Positions 43,801-51,493 of a stretch of 64,000 bases of DNA are shown piece by piece. The notes beneath the pieces are model-generated. The model was not told the origin of the DNA and did not search any database. It saw only the letters and a list, made by a program, of their open reading frames with translations. The stretch is from Pyrobaculum oguniense TE7 (GTDB taxonomy: Archaea > Thermoproteota > Thermoprotei > Thermoproteales > Thermoproteaceae): NCBI GenBank assembly GCA_000247545.1, contig CP003316.1, positions 1,149,233 to 1,213,232 on the forward strand, read 5' to 3'. The position numbers and the translations under genes are program-made. Positions within the stretch are counted from its first letter, which is position 1, and each line of letters opens with the position of its first letter.

Positions 43801-44433
43801 CAGCCAAGCTCTCCCGAGGCCTTCGATGCCGCAGTCAAGGCGCTGAAGGAGGCAGGCTTTGAGGATGGAATCCACTTCACAGCCAAAAGACCGGAGGGCG
43901 AGGAGCGTGGCTACATCCACCTCAGAACACAAGCCGGCCTCTGGAAGCTTGTGGAGCTGAGCAGAAAGGACGTCATGTGGGCGAAGAGGGCGCTTGACAA
44001 GCTGGAGGAGATCGCCAGGGCGAGGGGTTTCTACGACTTGCTGGAGGAGTACCTAAAGCCGGCCAAGATGGCTGGGATGGTGGATCCGCAGGGCATGATC
44101 GCCGTAGACGATGAGAGAGGCATCAAAGCAGTTATCAAGGATGTAAAGCTACAGTGGGAAGAAGAGAGGCCGAGAGTTATAGCAGAGTACGACTCCAACA
44201 CATCCAACAAGTCCTTTCACTTCATATGGGACGTGAGAGAAGGCGTGACGGCCGCCATCTGGTTGGACTACGAGAAAGCCGCCGTGCTAGCAACCCTCAC
44301 GGGAGATGGGTCGCTAAAGGGGAAAAAAGGCGTAGTGACGCTTTCTGCTAAGCACCTCTTCGCCCTAGCCCAGTACCGGGGCACCGGCTGGGACTTGCTG
44401 TGGTGGTACGTCAAAGTGACAAGCAAAAAATAA
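40864..44433 (+). CDS. PaREP2-type repeat-family protein
   Basis: A very large protein (about 1190 residues from GTG 40864; later GTG 40903 and ATG 41011 are possible starts). It resembles the PaREP2/PaREP2b families that recur many times in Pyrobaculum genomes and have no known function. An Ala-rich, partly hydrophobic N-terminus (AAVSAMGVVGAIATHDVVLG; WFVLAAAEAWLIAYSLAQQ) is followed by coiled coil and then mixed domains. The frame is open back to 40651, but there the opposite strand carries small coding frames, so that part is probably not translated. Three LAGLIDADG-like segments can be seen: LRALLVTDGSYN (42394 on), LAELILYDGNV (42961 on) and LATLTGDGSL (44287 on). The family call rests on recognition of style and motifs, not on a search. 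Confidence 0.75.
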   Translation: MLPAKLVLSSARGVEEADTPPISRVEAEHEALKAVATIEEALIPAAVSAMGVVGAIATHDVVLGAATPIAAAIALAKADQLKEAVKKAKEAAERIYEAARELWEAAKVTLERIIEIVVEAIARALDYVKAHWFVLAAAEAWLIAYSLAQQLDYQLWQEHVAKLAPIIVGAPKFEKFKPALDEEGPGLFKVADYVRRVKTVEAVKKLFEAAREAVREGGEGGEEGKARDPEMRLAWHKLRETVINVNQHREPEERLRAEDVAALWAMFETYLKEVEGRVEEVRREVEKAVDELLRTEKAEISAGKIGEFEEFVRHIAYDFKTFCDVVVRNAEEIAGRENAQLLRNTFTITDLADGLAMATTKEFSILGRATPADKAMAFFKGLAEGAAWSRVVLKAVERGEAYRALALASTTAHDNYGASVETDDKKAWREMVVRTADWLREMGIEKFALRRNGDVVEIIVGDKVVAVVETKTIGERIVSFIATGDLARAYTEEAVKRLENVDRGEAEPYQLRALLVTDGSYNARNKHVEADTTSLLQAARLKRLGFNVYPTNNVSMTKEGPKPELHVVLSCEEGKKVIELVKSDLKDGVKRLRSDPRLRRRLLAKALEYLDQVEISVQGADKEMEEGRRIIEEVRQKIRERVKRFLDELRLGEGGKVCLAGCQFSEYTLSYKHEPYARVVAPLIHYIAEDAPREEVMKFLAELILYDGNVSPERVLLTMGNFHFEEQSNALPLDVYDKLALFITFAAKYNVGMKNIYIKLSAEKANAVKKFIEVMIYFDKWYAAEMFAQAWASLDADWKFGREQELYADHLFNKSQKARGYIEDYANNVKIEHVVRRDKATVYFKNENGSEIAHINIGWDGHSLLAKFKGARERAERLAAILNALGADVEVREDVSMWSVRLYTDAITAIRRPEWLEAVRALVKELYKNRKITKEQRDRLLGKIAAGPNVVEIASVGMSITLDEKEVKTSKYRSLKIIYQPSSPEAFDAAVKALKEAGFEDGIHFTAKRPEGEERGYIHLRTQAGLWKLVELSRKDVMWAKRALDKLEEIARARGFYDLLEEYLKPAKMAGMVDPQGMIAVDDERGIKAVIKDVKLQWEEERPRVIAEYDSNTSNKSFHFIWDVREGVTAAIWLDYEKAAVLATLTGDGSLKGKKGVVTLSAKHLFALAQYRGTGWDLLWWYVKVTSKK

Positions 44434-44447
44434 ACCCTTACCAAACC

Positions 44448-44633
44448 CTATTCGCCGAAGTCCTCGACGTCGCCCTTAAACTCTTCTAGCGATACTGAAC
44501 CTCCCTTTATCCGGACTATGTACCTGGCGCCGCAGGTGGGGCAACTTGTAATTTCGCCATCCATAACGTCTTCGGGGAGCTCGAACTCGGTCCCGCAGAC
44601 CTTGCACGTCACTACTAGTTTCTGCGTTGCCAT
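44448..44633 (-). CDS. lysW: LysW-type amino-group carrier protein
   Basis: A 61-residue acidic carrier protein that attaches to the amino group of aminoadipate or glutamate through its C-terminal Glu during lysine/arginine synthesis. The zinc ribbon is CKVCG and CPTCG (near 10 and 31), and the C-terminus is VEDFGE. The usual tail is EDWGE, so Trp is replaced by Phe. ATG 44633 is preferred over the earlier ATG 44648 because the TATA box at 44653-44662 is centred 24 nt away. It lies behind lysZ and lysY on the same strand. Confidence 0.88.
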   Translation of the reverse strand: MATQKLVVTCKVCGTEFELPEDVMDGEITSCPTCGARYIVRIKGGSVSLEEFKGDVEDFGE

Positions 44634-44652
44634 AAATAGCGAGTTCAACCTA

Positions 44653-44662
44653 GTTTATAAAC
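44653..44662 (-). promoter_or_regulatory. TATA box for lysW
   Basis: GTTTATAAAC, itself a perfect 10-bp palindrome, lies 24 nt before the lysW ATG and indicates a separate leaderless transcript in addition to any read-through from lysZ. Confidence 0.6.
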
Positions 44663-44702
44663 TTTATTCTCCTTAATATCTTTTAAAAAACTTAACAACT
44701 CT

Positions 44703-45488
44703 CTATAAGTTTTTAGTAATATGAGTTCCACCTCCGTTAAGAGCGGAATCAATCGGCGAGTCCGCCAAGCCGTTGGAGATGATGACCTCTATCCCCAGCT
44801 TTGCCGCCTCGGCTGCCATCAGCAACTTCCTCTTCATCCCGCCCCTCACCTCCTCGCTCTTGACCAGGGCCTCTGCCTCCTCCGCGGTTAGGCGGGGGAC
44901 TACCTTGCCCCCTAGGTATAGCCCATCTACGTCGCTGAGGAGTACTAACTTATCGGCCTTCACGCCTTTTGCCACATCAAAGGCGAGTTGGTCGCCGTCT
45001 ACGTTAAGTAGCTCGCCCCTCTCAGACACGGCAAGGGGGGCTAGGACTTTAAGAGGCGGAGGCGCCAGCTTGGCTGCGTCGACCTCTGTTATTCTCCCCA
45101 CGTAGCCCCCGTCGACAACCCTCTGCCTCCCCCTCTCGTCTACCACGAGTACCCTCTCCTTCCTCTTGGCCTTCACCACGCCGAGGTCGGCGCCGGTTAG
45201 GCCAAGGGCCTCTACCCCGAGGGCGTGGAGCGAGGCCACTATGTACTTGTTTATCCACCCCATAGCCATGACGAAGGCCTTTAAGGTCTCCAAGTCGGTG
45301 TAGCGGCTCACTAGGCCGCCGGGGTGGGTGAGGTACTTGGGCTCTATGCCCATCTTCTTCATGACCTCGTTGACGAGGCACCCGCCGCCGTGCACCACCA
45401 CGGCCTTGTCCGCGTATTTGGGGAGGTTCTGTATGACCCTCGACGCGTCTTTGCAAATGACAGATCCCCCAATCTTGACTACGATCAT
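44703..45488 (-). CDS. lysZ: LysW-aminoadipate/glutamate kinase (LysZ/ArgB)
   Basis: A 261-residue amino-acid kinase that phosphorylates LysW-bound aminoadipate or glutamate. VVKIGGSVI at 3-11, [13 protein letters not shown] near 31-43, [12 protein letters not shown] near 165 and [14 protein letters not shown] near 212 match the acetylglutamate-kinase fold. The frame is open upstream to 45764, inside lysY, but ATG 45488 overlaps the lysY stop by ATGA and begins the canonical N-terminus. With lysW next to it and argG/argH 5 kb away, dual use in lysine and arginine synthesis is likely, as described for Sulfolobus-type LysW systems. Confidence 0.9.
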   Translation of the reverse strand: MIVVKIGGSVICKDASRVIQNLPKYADKAVVVHGGGCLVNEVMKKMGIEPKYLTHPGGLVSRYTDLETLKAFVMAMGWINKYIVASLHALGVEALGLTGADLGVVKAKRKERVLVVDERGRQRVVDGGYVGRITEVDAAKLAPPPLKVLAPLAVSERGELLNVDGDQLAFDVAKGVKADKLVLLSDVDGLYLGGKVVPRLTAEEAEALVKSEEVRGGMKRKLLMAAEAAKLGIEVIISNGLADSPIDSALNGGGTHITKNL

Positions 45489-46546
45489 ACCGGAGCCAGC
45501 GGGATGTATCTCAGGCCCTCGTCTTCGGGGAAGCCGAAGGCCACGTTGAAGGCTTGCACCGCTTGTCCCGCGGCGCCCCTTACGAGGTTGTCTATTGCGG
45601 CGAAGGTGACTACCCTGTTGAGCCTCGGGTCTAGCTCGAAGCCGAGGTCTACGAAATTTGAGCCTATTACGTACTTGGTGTTGGGGTACCGGGCGATCCC
45701 AAGCCTGTCCTTCACAATCCTTATGAACTTCGAGTCGCCGAAGAGGGCGCGGTACATCTTCCACATGTCCGCCTCGGTGGGTAGCCTCTCCACGTATGTG
45801 TGGCCGGTGGCGAAGATGCCCCTCACCAGATCAACGGCGTGGGGGGTGAAGGCCACCCTGATCTTCTTCCCAGCCAGTAGGCTAAGCTCCTGCTCGATCT
45901 CCGCGATGTGGCGGTGGTGGACGGGCTCGTAAGGCCTAACCACGTAGGTGCGGTAGCTGTGGAGGTCGACGATGGACCCCTCGGCACCGGCGCCGCTTGA
46001 CCCTATCTTGGCGTCTACCACGGGAGGCGCCCCGCCCAAGAGGCCGTGCTTGGCCAGCGGGGCCAGCATGAGGATTGAGGCTGTGGCCATGCAACCGGGG
46101 ACCGCCACCAGCTTGGCGCCGACCAGCTCATTTCTGTGGAGCTCAGGCTGACCGTACACCGCCTTCTGCAACAAGTCGGGGTAGGGATGGGGCTGCGGCC
46201 ACTTGTACCACTCCACGTAGGCGTTGGGGTCCTTTAGCCTAAAATCGGCGCTTAAGTCAAACACAGCGACTCCGGACTCGTAGAGCTTGGGCACCCACTT
46301 CACCGACTCCCCGTGGGGCAGGGCGAGGAACACCACATCTGCCTTAAGCGCCGCGTCGATAGTGGGCTCCACGAACTTCAGCTGAGTAAACCCCCTCAAG
46401 TGGGGGTGCACCCTGTAGACGTACTCCCCCTTAAACTTCCTAGACGTGGCGCACACCACCTCCACGCCGCTGTGCTGGAGAAGAATGCGCAATAGCTCAC
46501 CGCCAACAAAGCCCGACGCCCCGACTACACATGTCCTCAAAGTCAT
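45485..46546 (-). CDS. lysY: LysW-linked semialdehyde-forming reductase (LysY/ArgC)
   Basis: A 353-residue NADPH-dependent reductase that converts the LysW-bound acyl phosphate to the semialdehyde. The Rossmann motif [14 protein letters not shown] is at 9-22, catalytic Cys in [16 protein letters not shown] near 148, and [12 protein letters not shown] near 214 supplies the conserved His residues. It is first of lysY-lysZ-lysW. A TATA-like TTAAATAA (about 46571-46578) is centred about 28 nt before the ATG. A possible leader frame from 46682 ends in an ATGA overlap with this start. Confidence 0.92.
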   Translation of the reverse strand: MTLRTCVVGASGFVGGELLRILLQHSGVEVVCATSRKFKGEYVYRVHPHLRGFTQLKFVEPTIDAALKADVVFLALPHGESVKWVPKLYESGVAVFDLSADFRLKDPNAYVEWYKWPQPHPYPDLLQKAVYGQPELHRNELVGAKLVAVPGCMATASILMLAPLAKHGLLGGAPPVVDAKIGSSGAGAEGSIVDLHSYRTYVVRPYEPVHHRHIAEIEQELSLLAGKKIRVAFTPHAVDLVRGIFATGHTYVERLPTEADMWKMYRALFGDSKFIRIVKDRLGIARYPNTKYVIGSNFVDLGFELDPRLNRVVTFAAIDNLVRGAAGQAVQAFNVAFGFPEDEGLRYIPLAPV

Positions 46547-46682
46547 GGCTTCCCACCTGCCACCATCGCCTTATTTAACAATACGGGGGGATTTAGAGAA
46601 GTCTTAACGCTGTTCGCCTCAACGTGCGTTATTAATGGGTAGAGGCTGTTCGCCCCACTTTCCCCTCTGGCCCCAGGCTCAT
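46543..46682 (-). other. Possible leader frame overlapping lysY; third copy of the ATG-G4 start element
   Basis: A TATA-like GTATAAAAAC (46701-46710; opposite reading GTTTTTATAC) is centred about 24 nt before an ATG at 46682. The sequence from this ATG (MSLGPEGK, then V and on to a stop) is nearly identical over 24 nt to the start of the unknown gene at 47844. In the shifted frame used by that family (one extra G at 46671-46674) it would read MSLGARGESGANSLYPLITH and continue open to a TGA overlapping the lysY ATG. It may be a truncated family relic, a leader peptide, or only a shared transcription-start element. Confidence 0.35.
46659..46682 (-). repeat. 24-bp start-region repeat, copy 1
   Basis: On this strand it reads ATGAGCCTGGGGCCAGAGGG followed by GAAA. 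It matches 47821-47844 with one mismatch in 24, and a degenerate copy is at 56132-56155. All three copies sit about 23 nt downstream of a TATA-like sequence. Confidence 0.75.
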
Positions 46683-46722
46683 AGAAGCCACAAAAGACCA
46701 GTATAAAAACCTTATATAACAT

Positions 46723-47039
46723 ATGGCGCCGAGTGGTTTAGAGAACAACTTTGCTGTAAGGCTTAAAAGCAACGACGTCTACGCTTACGATTTCCACGTC
46801 AAGTCAATTCAGATGATCAAAATCCTTCCCGCCAAGCGGCAGTTTGTGCCTAGCTTCTCCCTAGAACCTAGACCAATAATGTGAAGTTTCCACGATGGAT
46901 ATCCCAGGCACGGGGATTAAAGAAGGCTTAAATTCTACGTAGAAATATACCAGCCTTCGCCTAGATTCTACCATCCTCAAGCCGCTATGAGGTTCTACCC
47001 GAAGGATAGACTTATTTGAAGATCCGTTGCTTCAGACCG
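46723..47039 (+). pseudogene. Degenerate coding frame of unknown family
   Basis: From ATG 46723 the frame reads MAPSGLENNFAVRLKSNDVY and on for 53 codons to TGA at 46882-46884. The same frame then continues through a TAA into a coding-like stretch (LKFYVEIYQPSPRFYHPQAA, about 46927-46986, then MRFYPKDRLI) before a TGA and, finally, a TAA at about 47039. Several stops in one phase-consistent, coding-like frame suggest a decayed gene. It lies between lysY and the unknown gene at 47.2 kb, and no family is recognised. The stretch 47040-47168 shows nothing further. Confidence 0.4.
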
Positions 47040-47168
47040 CTTAAGTGACCGCCACGCGGAGCCGCCTGTATGTTAATACCAACGTGAGGCCAATTGATGG
47101 AGACGAGCCCCTCTGAGGACGACACCTTCCAAGTGGTAGCAGTTGTACGCAAACCGCTGCTTGCCTTA

Positions 47169-47844
47169 TTATATTACCTCGGCGAGTTCTTTAGCCTCTT
47201 CTCTGCTCTCTAGCTGGGGGACTGGGTCAACGTCTATTACGTAGAATTTTCCTCCGTAGTCGCCTATGGTCAACTTGCCGTAGAGCAGACCTAGATATCT
47301 CAAGACGTCTGCTACAATCCCCGTGGCGTTTTTCGCCGTGGCGAAGACGGTGACCGTCCTCTCCGGTTTAGGTATTACTATAGATACTTTTGAGAGAGGT
47401 GTACGCATAAAGGTCCTGTGTTCTAACACGCTTTTGGCTCCCTCAACGCTGGTCACAGGGCCGTCTAGGCCAAGTCTCCACGCTGTTAGCAACATCCAAG
47501 GCCTTTCTAGTTCTACCTTTTCCACCGAGGTGTCTGACGACAAGACGGCGTAAGGCGGGCCGAATTTAGGGAGCCACATTAGGCGGTTCACCGCCGCGTA
47601 TATGGCCCCGGGGGGATTTATGCTCCTCTCCGCAATTTGGCCATACGCAATCGCGGCGTATGGGTTGCTAATTCTGAGCACCGCGGTGCCTTTTATGCTG
47701 AACAAGACTGTCTCTGTGACGTTTACAAGTTGGGGTTTATAACCTCTCGATGCTACTGCCTCTACAAGCGCCTTGTCGAAGACTGTGGGGCTGTCTGTGA
47801 GGATGTAGATCGCCCCGGTTTCCCCTCTGGCCCCAGACTCATAG
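47169..47844 (-). CDS. Unknown paired-family protein, intact copy, with out-of-frame start
   Basis: The open frame from TTG 47705 gives 178 residues, but the same frame is coding-like further upstream: GARGETGAIYILTDSP and VFDKALVEAVASRGYKPQLV. The decayed copy at 55.5-56.2 kb keeps similar residues there (GARGGNDEIFILTSIP; FNKLLLDAIAAGG), which argues that this part is translated. The upstream part has no in-frame start. ATG 47844 lies where the TATA-like sequence predicts transcription to begin but is in another phase; one extra G in the G4 tract at 47833-47836 would join it. The joined product would have about 225 residues. It contains IYAAVNRLMWLPKFGPPYAV and ends in KFYVIDVDPV. No family is recognised. 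Confidence 0.55.
47404..47671. repeat. 268-bp identical direct repeat, left copy
   Basis: Every base matches 55719-55986, while the sequences on both sides of the tract are clearly diverged. It lies inside the unknown paired-family gene. This pattern is typical of recent gene conversion. Confidence 0.95.
47821..47844 (-). repeat. 24-bp start-region repeat, copy 2
   Basis: ATGAGTCTGGGGCCAGAGGG followed by GAAA, one mismatch from copy 1. A TATA-like TTAAATAA (47863-47870) is centred 22-23 nt upstream, with a second box GTTTATATAAAAG at 47873-47885. The G4 tract at 47833-47836 separates the ATG phase from the conserved family phase. Confidence 0.75.
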
Positions 47845-47885
47845 TGCTGAGATTGGACTATTATTTAAGTCTTTTATATAAACGG

Positions 47886-48038
47886 CGAGCTACAAGACAA
47901 GCCAGAGCCAATCCGGGCATAGTCCCCAAATCGGCAAACGCTCATCATGGTTCCCCCTTTTTCATTAAGGGGTAAGTGCGACATGGAGGAACCCTTATTA
48001 AAGACGAAAAGAGGTCACCACGTCGTCCGGCAACTGCA
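47886..48038. other. Intergenic, with a CCCCTT/AAGGGG hairpin
   Basis: Only a 6-bp inverted repeat with a 7-nt loop (CCCCTTTTTCATTAAGGGG, 47954-47972) was noted. It may form a terminator-like hairpin between the convergent 3' side of the propeller operon and the divergent unknown gene. A 19-codon ATG frame at 47984 has no support. Confidence 0.3.
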
Positions 48039-49214
48039 CTAAGGCGGCAGGTCGCCGCAAGCCACCACCGGAGGCGGCAAATCGCCTGTAATAGGGATGG
48101 TGTCAAGCGGTTGCACTATCTGCTTAAATATCGTAGCGGCGTCGCCGTTGACGAAGATCACCGTGTGAGGCCACCTCATCGGCGTCTTAAACACCTTTAC
48201 GGTCTCTAAGCTCCCCACATCTATGACGTAGACTCTGCCGCCTAATATGTCGGTGACGTAGACCCGAGAACAGTCTGGGTTTGCGAAGACCCCCCAGGGC
48301 GTCTCTCCCACTTTAAGAATAGCCAAGGGCTTTAGATCGGGCGTACTTAATACGTATACCAGCCCCTCCAGCGGCGAGGTGGCGAATAGCCTCCCCCTAC
48401 ACACGGCCAGTCCGGGGAGGCCCGGCGGTAGAGCCGATGTGGGGTAGAACGCCACCACTCTCCCCCCACCGTCTAGCGAGACGATGTAGGAATGGGCGTG
48501 TACCTCCACTGCCAACATGTAGCCAGGATCTATGGCGTGGCCCTCGCCGTATATGTATTTGCCGTCTGTGGTAATCATGTGGAAGGAGAGCCAAGTATAG
48601 CGCAGTGGGTCGTGGGGATTCACATAGGGCCTCCAAGGCATCTCCACGCGGACCCGAACCGTCACGCCTCCGCCGTCAAGCTTCACTAGGTAGGGCTCCC
48701 GGATGAGGGGAGTCACGATGTAGCCCCCGTACTTCACGGGGGCGTGTGGATATACCCCTACGTCAATGCAATCGGACAAAACTTCTTGTTCAAGGTCAAG
48801 CCGGCATATGTACCCCCTCTTGGCGCTTTGGTTAAACACTGCAATGTACAAGACGTTGCCAGAAAGAGGGGCGACCTCCGGCGTGTAGTAGAGGAAGTGG
48901 CTCACGTTTCCAGGAGCCTTAATCGCAGTTGCCGGCTTACTTAAATCTGGGAGGTGATATATCAAAATCCAGCGCCCTACCTCAGCCGTGGTGACAACCA
49001 GCTTGTCCCCCCACAAAAAGGCGTCATACATAGTATAGCCGGGCCAGGCATCGCCCAGTGGGGTAGCCCCTACATACTGTCCGTTTTCATACAAGGCTAG
49101 GCCCGGAGGCCCTCCTCCGACGACTATAAAAGTGTCTTCCGGAGGCTGGCTCTGCGCAACGAATAACAGAATTAGGGGGAGGAAAAGGAGAGGGAAAAAA
49201 TATTTTTTAGACAC
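48039..49214 (-). CDS. Exported beta-propeller (YVTN-type) protein
   Basis: A 391-residue secreted protein. The signal peptide is KKYFFPLLFLPLILLFVAQS (residues 3-22). The rest is made of repeated four-strand blades, with YVTN-like motifs (ATSPLEGLVYVLSTPDLKPL near 278, then SRVYVTDILGGRVYVIDVGS near 325, and WPHTVIFVNGD). Such propellers commonly bind partners, redox proteins or ligands outside the membrane. It overlaps the YeeE-type transporter by 8 nt and is last in that operon. It is one of three propeller proteins in the sulfur module. Confidence 0.75.
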   Translation of the reverse strand: MSKKYFFPLLFLPLILLFVAQSQPPEDTFIVVGGGPPGLALYENGQYVGATPLGDAWPGYTMYDAFLWGDKLVVTTAEVGRWILIYHLPDLSKPATAIKAPGNVSHFLYYTPEVAPLSGNVLYIAVFNQSAKRGYICRLDLEQEVLSDCIDVGVYPHAPVKYGGYIVTPLIREPYLVKLDGGGVTVRVRVEMPWRPYVNPHDPLRYTWLSFHMITTDGKYIYGEGHAIDPGYMLAVEVHAHSYIVSLDGGGRVVAFYPTSALPPGLPGLAVCRGRLFATSPLEGLVYVLSTPDLKPLAILKVGETPWGVFANPDCSRVYVTDILGGRVYVIDVGSLETVKVFKTPMRWPHTVIFVNGDAATIFKQIVQPLDTIPITGDLPPPVVACGDLPP

Positions 49215-50463
49215 GGCGAAGGAACGGCGGCTTTATGCTGATTTGTATTGGCATATGCGTGGCGAATCTTCTCAAGGAACCGTCGCGCCAGCTCCCCACC
49301 AACGCTATGAAGGCGCAGAGGCCGTAGGCGAAGGCGGCCCCGGCGGCTACGTTTCCGCCGAAGAGGTCGTAAATTCTCAATACTGGGGTTAGGTATATCG
49401 ATGTGGTGAAGAAGAAAGGCCAGAGATAGGATAAAAGAGCCATGCCGAAGACCATGCCGAACCACGCAATGAGGTGAGGGATGCTACCCTCCCCGCTTCT
49501 ATACGCGCTACTGAAACTACACCCAGCTACCAGCGTCATGCCAACGCCGAATAACACCCCTCCCAGGAAGGTGTGTATGCCCACTGGGAAGAGGAATTCC
49601 CTATACTGCCATCCAATCACGTATTTGGCAACGAGGTTAGCAGTGATCATAATACTGAGCGCAATGGCTATGGCCCTGGCGTTCCCCCCGTAGGGCGCCA
49701 GCCGAGACCAAAAGCCATCTCTCAGCATAGAGGTGAAGCAGATGTTGCCCTTAGATCCCGCAAAGCCGTAGCCCAGGCCGAGGAGGAGGAAGAATATGGC
49801 AGTTATCAAGCCGAGAGCCCACCAGTAGAGGGAGACAACTGCTGTAGCGGCCAGGGCAAGAGCCAGCACCTTGCGGTTGTCCACCCTAGAACCTAGCTCA
49901 ATCCTAAAGGGCTTTGACCTATGCATATAGTGCAGGAGGTAGTCCTCAATTAGGCGTGTAGCTATGAAGGTCCCTACGGCCATCCCCGTGAAGAACACCA
50001 CGCCTGAGAGAATTAGGCTCTGCACCGTGGAGACGAAGTTCCCCACGTTGCAACCCAAGGCCAGCCTCGCCCCGAAGCCCAACATAAGACCGCCCACAAC
50101 CGAGGTTACTAAAACAGCGCGATTAGCCGGCCAGCGGAGCCTCCAGTTGCCCTCAAGCGCCTTGGCTATCATTGCCCCTAGCATAAACCCCAGCACAATC
50201 ATAAACTCCTTATTAGCCGGGTCAAAGGGATGCGCCGCAGGCGCCACGAACATGGGCGACGAGGGGTTGAAATAATCCCACTTATGGACGTCCACGAGGC
50301 CCAAGGTGAGGACGTAGAGGAGCCACCCCCCGAACTGATTCTCCGGGCCGGTGATGTACCAGGGGGATCTCACAAGGAATATCTGTATAGAGGCTATTAT
50401 CCCAATTATAGCCCCCGCCAGCTCTGGGCGCCAGGGTTTTTTCAGGAAATCCAGCGCGGTCAT
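49207..50463 (-). CDS. YeeE/YedE-family sulfur-compound transporter
   Basis: A membrane protein of 418 residues with about ten hydrophobic segments. The two hallmark Cys motifs are LALGCNVGNFVSTV near 137 and VAGCSFSSAYRSGEGS near 318, and a third is GNICFTSMLRDGFW near 240. YeeE proteins carry thiosulfate across the membrane through these cysteines, and YedE relatives are linked to selenium or sulfur handling. ATG 50463 lies one base after the stop of the preceding gene and is preferred over the earlier frame opening at 50514. The TusA gene is in the divergent operon, and YeeE-TusA pairing is common in bacteria. Confidence 0.85.
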   Translation of the reverse strand: MTALDFLKKPWRPELAGAIIGIIASIQIFLVRSPWYITGPENQFGGWLLYVLTLGLVDVHKWDYFNPSSPMFVAPAAHPFDPANKEFMIVLGFMLGAMIAKALEGNWRLRWPANRAVLVTSVVGGLMLGFGARLALGCNVGNFVSTVQSLILSGVVFFTGMAVGTFIATRLIEDYLLHYMHRSKPFRIELGSRVDNRKVLALALAATAVVSLYWWALGLITAIFFLLLGLGYGFAGSKGNICFTSMLRDGFWSRLAPYGGNARAIAIALSIMITANLVAKYVIGWQYREFLFPVGIHTFLGGVLFGVGMTLVAGCSFSSAYRSGEGSIPHLIAWFGMVFGMALLSYLWPFFFTTSIYLTPVLRIYDLFGGNVAAGAAFAYGLCAFIALVGSWRDGSLRRFATHMPIQISIKPPFLRRV

Positions 50464-50464
50464 A

Positions 50465-51493
50465 TCAACCCCCGCATGCGAGGGCAATTTGTCTACCTCC
50501 CGCCGCCACGGCAACGCCCGAGGCCCCTGACCTCACCACTACATCGTCAAGAGACAGCTCTACGACGTGGTGGGATAGGGAAGGCACCATCACCACATGC
50601 GTTTCATCATTTCCCAAGACATATACAATGCTACAAGAGGGGTCATGTCTCATTCTAATACCGCTTACCTCTACCGTTTTTATGAACTGCAGATCAGGCA
50701 CCTTATACGCCTTGATTCCACCATCAGTGAGCACTAGGAAGATTCCCCTACACGCGAACATCTCCTTTACTCCGCCACCGATAGTGACAGAGGCAATTGT
50801 CCTGCCGGTATTTCTATAATAAGACGTCAACCGCTCCCCGTCCCATACAAAGAAGTAATAGGCGCCGACAAATAGCTTCATACCGCTAACGCTGAATTTT
50901 TCCACCTCAGCAAGCTGGGCGTTAAGCACGAGTAGCCCATTAGGCGTCAGTACGTACAACAAAGGCGCCTCTTCCTTGAGCATATATGCGTCGTGTATAT
51001 TTACATTAACCTCCTTTTCTAATACAAAATCCGGCAATTGATACACGGCGACCCCCTTCTGGCTTATTACATAAGCCTTGCCGCCGTGGAGATACCCCTT
51101 TAACAATCCCTCCACGTAGATCCTACTAACCCGCTCTCCCGTTGTCTTATAAAGATATAGATATTCACCACTTTTAACAAGATAGTATTCAGTATTGTAG
51201 TCCAACACCTCCAGTGGCTCTTTTAAGTCGAAGGCCGCGACAGATATAGGGGAGCCCATCGGCGTGGCCAACAACATCTGCCCCGGCTTGAAACCCACGA
51301 TATAGGCGTCCGGCGGCGGAGGTTGCGCTGAGCTCAACAAGTTGTAGGCGTATTGCAGAGTTGCGGTATTTACGTAGTACCCCACTGCAATGCCTATCAC
51401 AAGGCCGATGGCAATTCCTAGCAACAAGCCACCAATCCCCTTCTTCCCTCCCTTGATTGACACAGGTTCTTCTAGTTGGATTTCTTCGCCCAT
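50465..51493 (-). CDS. Membrane-anchored beta-propeller protein
   Basis: A 342-residue protein. After a short cytoplasmic head (GEEIQLEEPVSIKGGKKG) comes one Gly-rich membrane helix (IGGLLLGIAIGLVIGIAVGY), a Pro-rich linker (SSAQPPPPDAYIVG) and an extracellular propeller of repeating beta blades. The frame is open to 51604, but ATG 51493 starts the sensible N-terminus and faces the divergent promoter. First gene of the three-gene leftward operon with YeeE. Three Cys near the end (FACRGIF, DPSCSIVY, ALACGG) may form disulfides. No enzymatic motif is seen. Confidence 0.72.
   Translation of the reverse strand: MGEEIQLEEPVSIKGGKKGIGGLLLGIAIGLVIGIAVGYYVNTATLQYAYNLLSSAQPPPPDAYIVGFKPGQMLLATPMGSPISVAAFDLKEPLEVLDYNTEYYLVKSGEYLYLYKTTGERVSRIYVEGLLKGYLHGGKAYVISQKGVAVYQLPDFVLEKEVNVNIHDAYMLKEEAPLLYVLTPNGLLVLNAQLAEVEKFSVSGMKLFVGAYYFFVWDGERLTSYYRNTGRTIASVTIGGGVKEMFACRGIFLVLTDGGIKAYKVPDLQFIKTVEVSGIRMRHDPSCSIVYVLGNDETHVVMVPSLSHHVVELSLDDVVVRSGASGVAVAAGGRQIALACGG

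Noticed and set aside
45489-45764. A 92-residue Arg-rich extension of LysZ
   Set aside because: It is the out-of-frame reading of lysY. The true start overlaps the lysY stop by ATGA.
47080-47130. A C/D-box small RNA (TTGATGGA ... CTGA)
   Set aside because: The C-box is not a match, no second box pair follows at the expected spacing, and the region is inside or beside a decayed frame.
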